From Pseudomonas sp. ML2-2023-3 (GTDB taxonomy: Bacteria; Pseudomonadota; Gammaproteobacteria; Pseudomonadales; Pseudomonadaceae), in NCBI RefSeq assembly GCF_037055275.1, contig NZ_CP146343.1:4331001-4395000 (forward strand): DNA of 64,000 bases, written 5' to 3'. The notes beneath the pieces were generated by a model, which had not been told where the DNA came from, did not search any database, and saw only the letters and a program-made list of their open reading frames with translations. Positions 62,425 to 64,000 of the stretch are shown piece by piece (the stretch's first letter is position 1; each line of letters starts with the position of its first letter). The position numbers were made by a program, and so were the translations under genes.

Positions 62425-62738
62425 TAATCATCTACCTCGTCTTTGAGCAATTGACCATTACTGGCGTTCAGTTTGATCTCGCGCACAACGCCACTGGTCG
62501 TAAGCAACTCGACCTCGTAAACATAAACGTCGTCATCCTCCTCCAGCTCTACCTCCAGCAATTTTGCACCCGGGTGGCGCTCAAGGGCTTTTTGAAGCAG
62601 TAGCTCTAGCGGCTGGATCAGGCCTTGCTCACGTAAACGCAGCGCCTCGTCCTGCCCCAGGTCCCGCGCAATGGCCAAAGAACAGAACGCAGAGAACACC
62701 AACACGATAAATCCGCCAACTCGTAGGTTCACTGTCAT
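62424..62738 (-). CDS. PepSY domain protein, secreted
   Basis: A 104-residue protein with a signal peptide ([18 protein letters not shown], cleavage near residue 25) and one PepSY domain (about 40-100), rich in acidic residues ([20 protein letters not shown]). PepSY domains inhibit proteases or sense metals. It is the first gene of the PepSY-regulator-kinase operon and may be its target or its periplasmic partner. The start is ATG 62738 after GGCGAG; a GTG one codon earlier is also open. Confidence 0.85.
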   Translation of the reverse strand: MTVNLRVGGFIVLVFSAFCSLAIARDLGQDEALRLREQGLIQPLELLLQKALERHPGAKLLEVELEEDDDVYVYEVELLTTSGVVREIKLNASNGQLLKDEVDD

Positions 62739-62831
62739 CACTCGCCTCTGCGGCCTCCGTTCAATGTCATTTGTGCGATATCAAAAACATGGAGCATAAA
62801 TGTATTGGCTTAATTGAAGCTGAATCAACTG

Positions 62832-62841
62832 CCCCCCCCCC
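62832..62841 (+). repeat. Ten-cytosine homopolymer before queD
   Basis: A run of ten C in the 204-base region between the PepSY gene and queD, the longest homopolymer of the window. Such tracts can slip during replication. No ORF crosses it. Confidence 0.7.
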
Positions 62842-62942
62842 GGATTGCGGGAGGTATGCACCTGCGCTGGGCGTTAACTGCTAAACTGCCGCCCTGTATT
62901 CATCGCTCAGGCGATAGTCACCTTTCAAGAGCTATAAATATT

Positions 62943-63299
62943 GTGGAAATTTTCAAAGAGTTTACCTTCGAATCTGCGCATCGCTTGCCTTACGTGCCTG
63001 AAGGCCACAAATGCGGCCGCTTGCATGGTCACTCATTCAAGGTGGCAATCCATTTAAGCGGTGATATCGATCCGGCCACCGGCTGGATTCGCGATTTCTC
63101 AGAGATCAAAGCGATTTTCAAACCACTTTATGAGCTGCTTGATCACAACTACCTGAACGATATTCCGGGTCTGGAAAATCCAACGAGCGAAGTGCTGGCA
63201 AAGTGGATCTGGCAACAGCTCAAGCCTTTGCTACCAGAATTATCTGCGATACGAATTCATGAAACCTGCACCAGTGGTTGCATCTACTACGGTGATTGA
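62943..63299 (+). CDS. queD: 6-carboxy-tetrahydropterin synthase QueD
   Basis: A 118-residue T-fold enzyme that makes 6-carboxy-tetrahydropterin, the second step of queuosine (tRNA) synthesis. The zinc ligands are H13 (SAHRLP), H28 and H30 (RLHGHS) and the catalytic Cys is C24 (HKCGR). The start is GTG 62943, giving the usual short QueD; no strong ribosome binding site is seen (AAGAG ten bases upstream). A terminator follows. PreQ1-type riboswitch features are not evident upstream. Confidence 0.92.
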   Translation: MEIFKEFTFESAHRLPYVPEGHKCGRLHGHSFKVAIHLSGDIDPATGWIRDFSEIKAIFKPLYELLDHNYLNDIPGLENPTSEVLAKWIWQQLKPLLPELSAIRIHETCTSGCIYYGD

Positions 63300-63311
63300 A
63301 TAAATCGCTCC

Positions 63312-63341
63312 AAAAAAACCACCTCTCAAGGTGGTTTTTTT
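63312..63341. terminator. Bidirectional terminator after queD
   Basis: ACCACCT-CTCA-AGGTGGT with seven A before and seven T after. It can end queD and also read-through from the rRNA operon. Confidence 0.92.
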
Positions 63342-63405
63342 GCTTTTACAGAAGGTAAAAGCGTGCTGATCACTGTTTAAAACTTACCACCACTTTTCTC
63401 GGCCC

Positions 63406-63445
63406 AAAAACAAACCCCCTGTCTGCGTTAGCAGACAGGGGGTTT
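63406..63445 (-). terminator. rRNA operon terminator
   Basis: On the minus strand AAACCCCCTGTCTGC-TAAC-GCAGACAGGGGGTTT gives a 15-base-pair stem followed by GTTTTTGGG. It lies ten bases after the 5S gene and closes the rRNA operon. Confidence 0.93.
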
Positions 63446-63455
63446 GGAATTTAAT

Positions 63456-63571
63456 CTTGACGATGACCTACTCTCACATGGGGAAACCCCACACTACCAT
63501 CGGCGATGCATCGTTTCACTTCTGAGTTCGGGATGGGATCAGGTGGTTCCAATGCTCTATGGTCGTCAAGA
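63456..63571 (-). rRNA. rrf: 5S ribosomal RNA
   Basis: On the minus strand the RNA begins CTTGACGACCATAGAGCATT and ends CATGTGAGAGTAGGTCATCG followed by TCAAG. The CCGAACTCAGAAGTGAAACG loop and the pairing ends are those of Pseudomonas 5S rRNA. About 116 bases, full length. It follows the 23S gene by about 150 bases with no tRNA between them. Confidence 0.95.
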
Positions 63572-63719
63572 AATTCGGTAGCCAGGTCGTTCACCTTTCG
63601 GTTTACGCTCCAGCGAATGGGTATGTAATAGTCTGGTGTTTTGTGAGTCGCAAACTTTCGGTTTGTATCGTCTTCACACACCGCAATCTGGTCTCTTCGA
63701 CTCAAATTGCTTGGGTGTT

Positions 63720-64000
63720 ATATGGTCAAGCCTCACGGGCAATTAGTATTGGTTAGCTCAACGCCTCACAGCGCTTACACACCCAACCTATCAACGTCGT
63801 AGTCTTCGACGGCCCTTTAGGGAACTCAAGGTTCCAGTGAGATCTCATCTTGAGGCAAGTTTCCCGCTTAGATGCTTTCAGCGGTTATCTTTCCCGAACA
63901 TAGCTACCCGGCAATGCCACTGGCGTGACAACCGGAACACCAGAGGTTCGTCCACTCCGGTCCTCTCGTACTAGGAGCAGCCCCTCTCAAATCTCAAACG
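63720..64000 (-). rRNA. rrl: 23S ribosomal RNA (3' end only)
   Basis: The last 281 bases of 23S rRNA on the minus strand, running off the window edge. The 3' end is GGCTTGACCATA after TAGCTCAACC-type pairing (GTTAGCTCAACGCCTCACAG on the plus strand). The alpha-sarcin region is read in CCTCTCGTACTAGGAGCAGC near 63960-63980. Confidence 0.95.

Noticed and set aside
62742..62830. BqsR box before the PepSY operon
   Set aside because: Only one TTAAG half-site is present on the minus strand; the second half six bases on is absent.
62742..62942. PreQ1 riboswitch before queD
   Set aside because: No preQ1-I or preQ1-II pattern (C-rich loop plus A-rich tail pseudoknot) can be drawn; the only notable feature is the C10 run.
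63572..63719. tRNA gene between 23S and 5S rRNA
   Set aside because: The spacer shows no cloverleaf, no TTCGAATC-type T arm and no CCA end.
1..64000. CRISPR array, prophage, integron or IS element
   Set aside because: No regularly spaced direct repeats, no transposase or integrase frame, no phage structural genes and no terminal inverted repeats were found. All repeats seen are short palindromes.

Overview
This window is a piece of a Pseudomonas chromosome. The content and gene order match the genus core: gbuA with its sodium symporter, the sicX/PA1414 locus, azoR-LysR-ppiA-ABC exporter, a KASIII-ECF-antisigma operon, gpsA-(hybrid kinase)-fabA-fabB, a transporter-MCP-sensor kinase-regulator-PepSY-queD block, and an rRNA operon end. 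The moderate GC and many REP-type palindromes fit the P. fluorescens/P. putida side of the genus rather than P. aeruginosa. No prophage, integron, IS element, plasmid or CRISPR array is visible. The species cannot be fixed from the sequence alone.

Layout. 1-9.5 kb: guanidinobutyrate/agmatine catabolism (gbuA + SSS symporter), a small secreted protein, a minus-strand Anr-type promoter with a 41-residue PA1414-family ORF (sicX-like), LysR/MFS and DMT transporters, an S1-domain CvfB-like protein, an unannotated-looking 59-residue small gene and a TorF-type porin. 9.5-22.3 kb: DEAD-box helicase, MscS channel, hydrolase, DMT exporter, azoR with a divergent LysR, ppiA, ABC exporter, aqpZ, a FemAB/GNAT-like protein and an outer-membrane porin behind a textbook Pho box. 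22.3-31.5 kb: KASIII, ECF sigma and zinc-finger anti-sigma operon, hrpA, two DMT exporters, and a GNAT-like accessory gene beside a possible unrecognised short transcript. 31.5-46 kb: lpxO, cysK, MoxR ATPase with VWA partner, the 5-oxoprolinase operon pxpABC, a class II glutamine amidotransferase, oligopeptidase B, a spermidine-synthase-like protein, an HNH protein, a SpoU methyltransferase and an AI-2E permease. 46-56.6 kb: a decayed glutathione S-transferase start, two alpha/beta hydrolases, a thioesterase, sixA, gpsA, a RetS-pathway type hybrid kinase, fabA-fabB, OsmC and pirin. 56.6-64 kb: Na+/H+ antiporter, dCache chemoreceptor, PepSY/OmpR-type two-component operon, queD, and the end of an rRNA operon (23S, 5S) on the minus strand.

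How it works together. Most of the window is housekeeping metabolism and envelope biology. The regulatory signals that can be read directly are the most informative part: an Anr (oxygen) promoter at 3510-3550, a PhoB (phosphate) promoter at 20758-20791, A-rich Crc/Hfq-like sites before gbuA and its symporter, a dyad of the FabR/DesT type before fabA, a LysR dyad between azoR and its regulator, and a palindrome just before aqpZ. No wholly new multi-gene system was found; the best candidates for new biology are the sicX-like locus, the Pho-controlled porin with a leader ORF and hairpin, the small 59-residue gene, and the KASIII-linked ECF operon.
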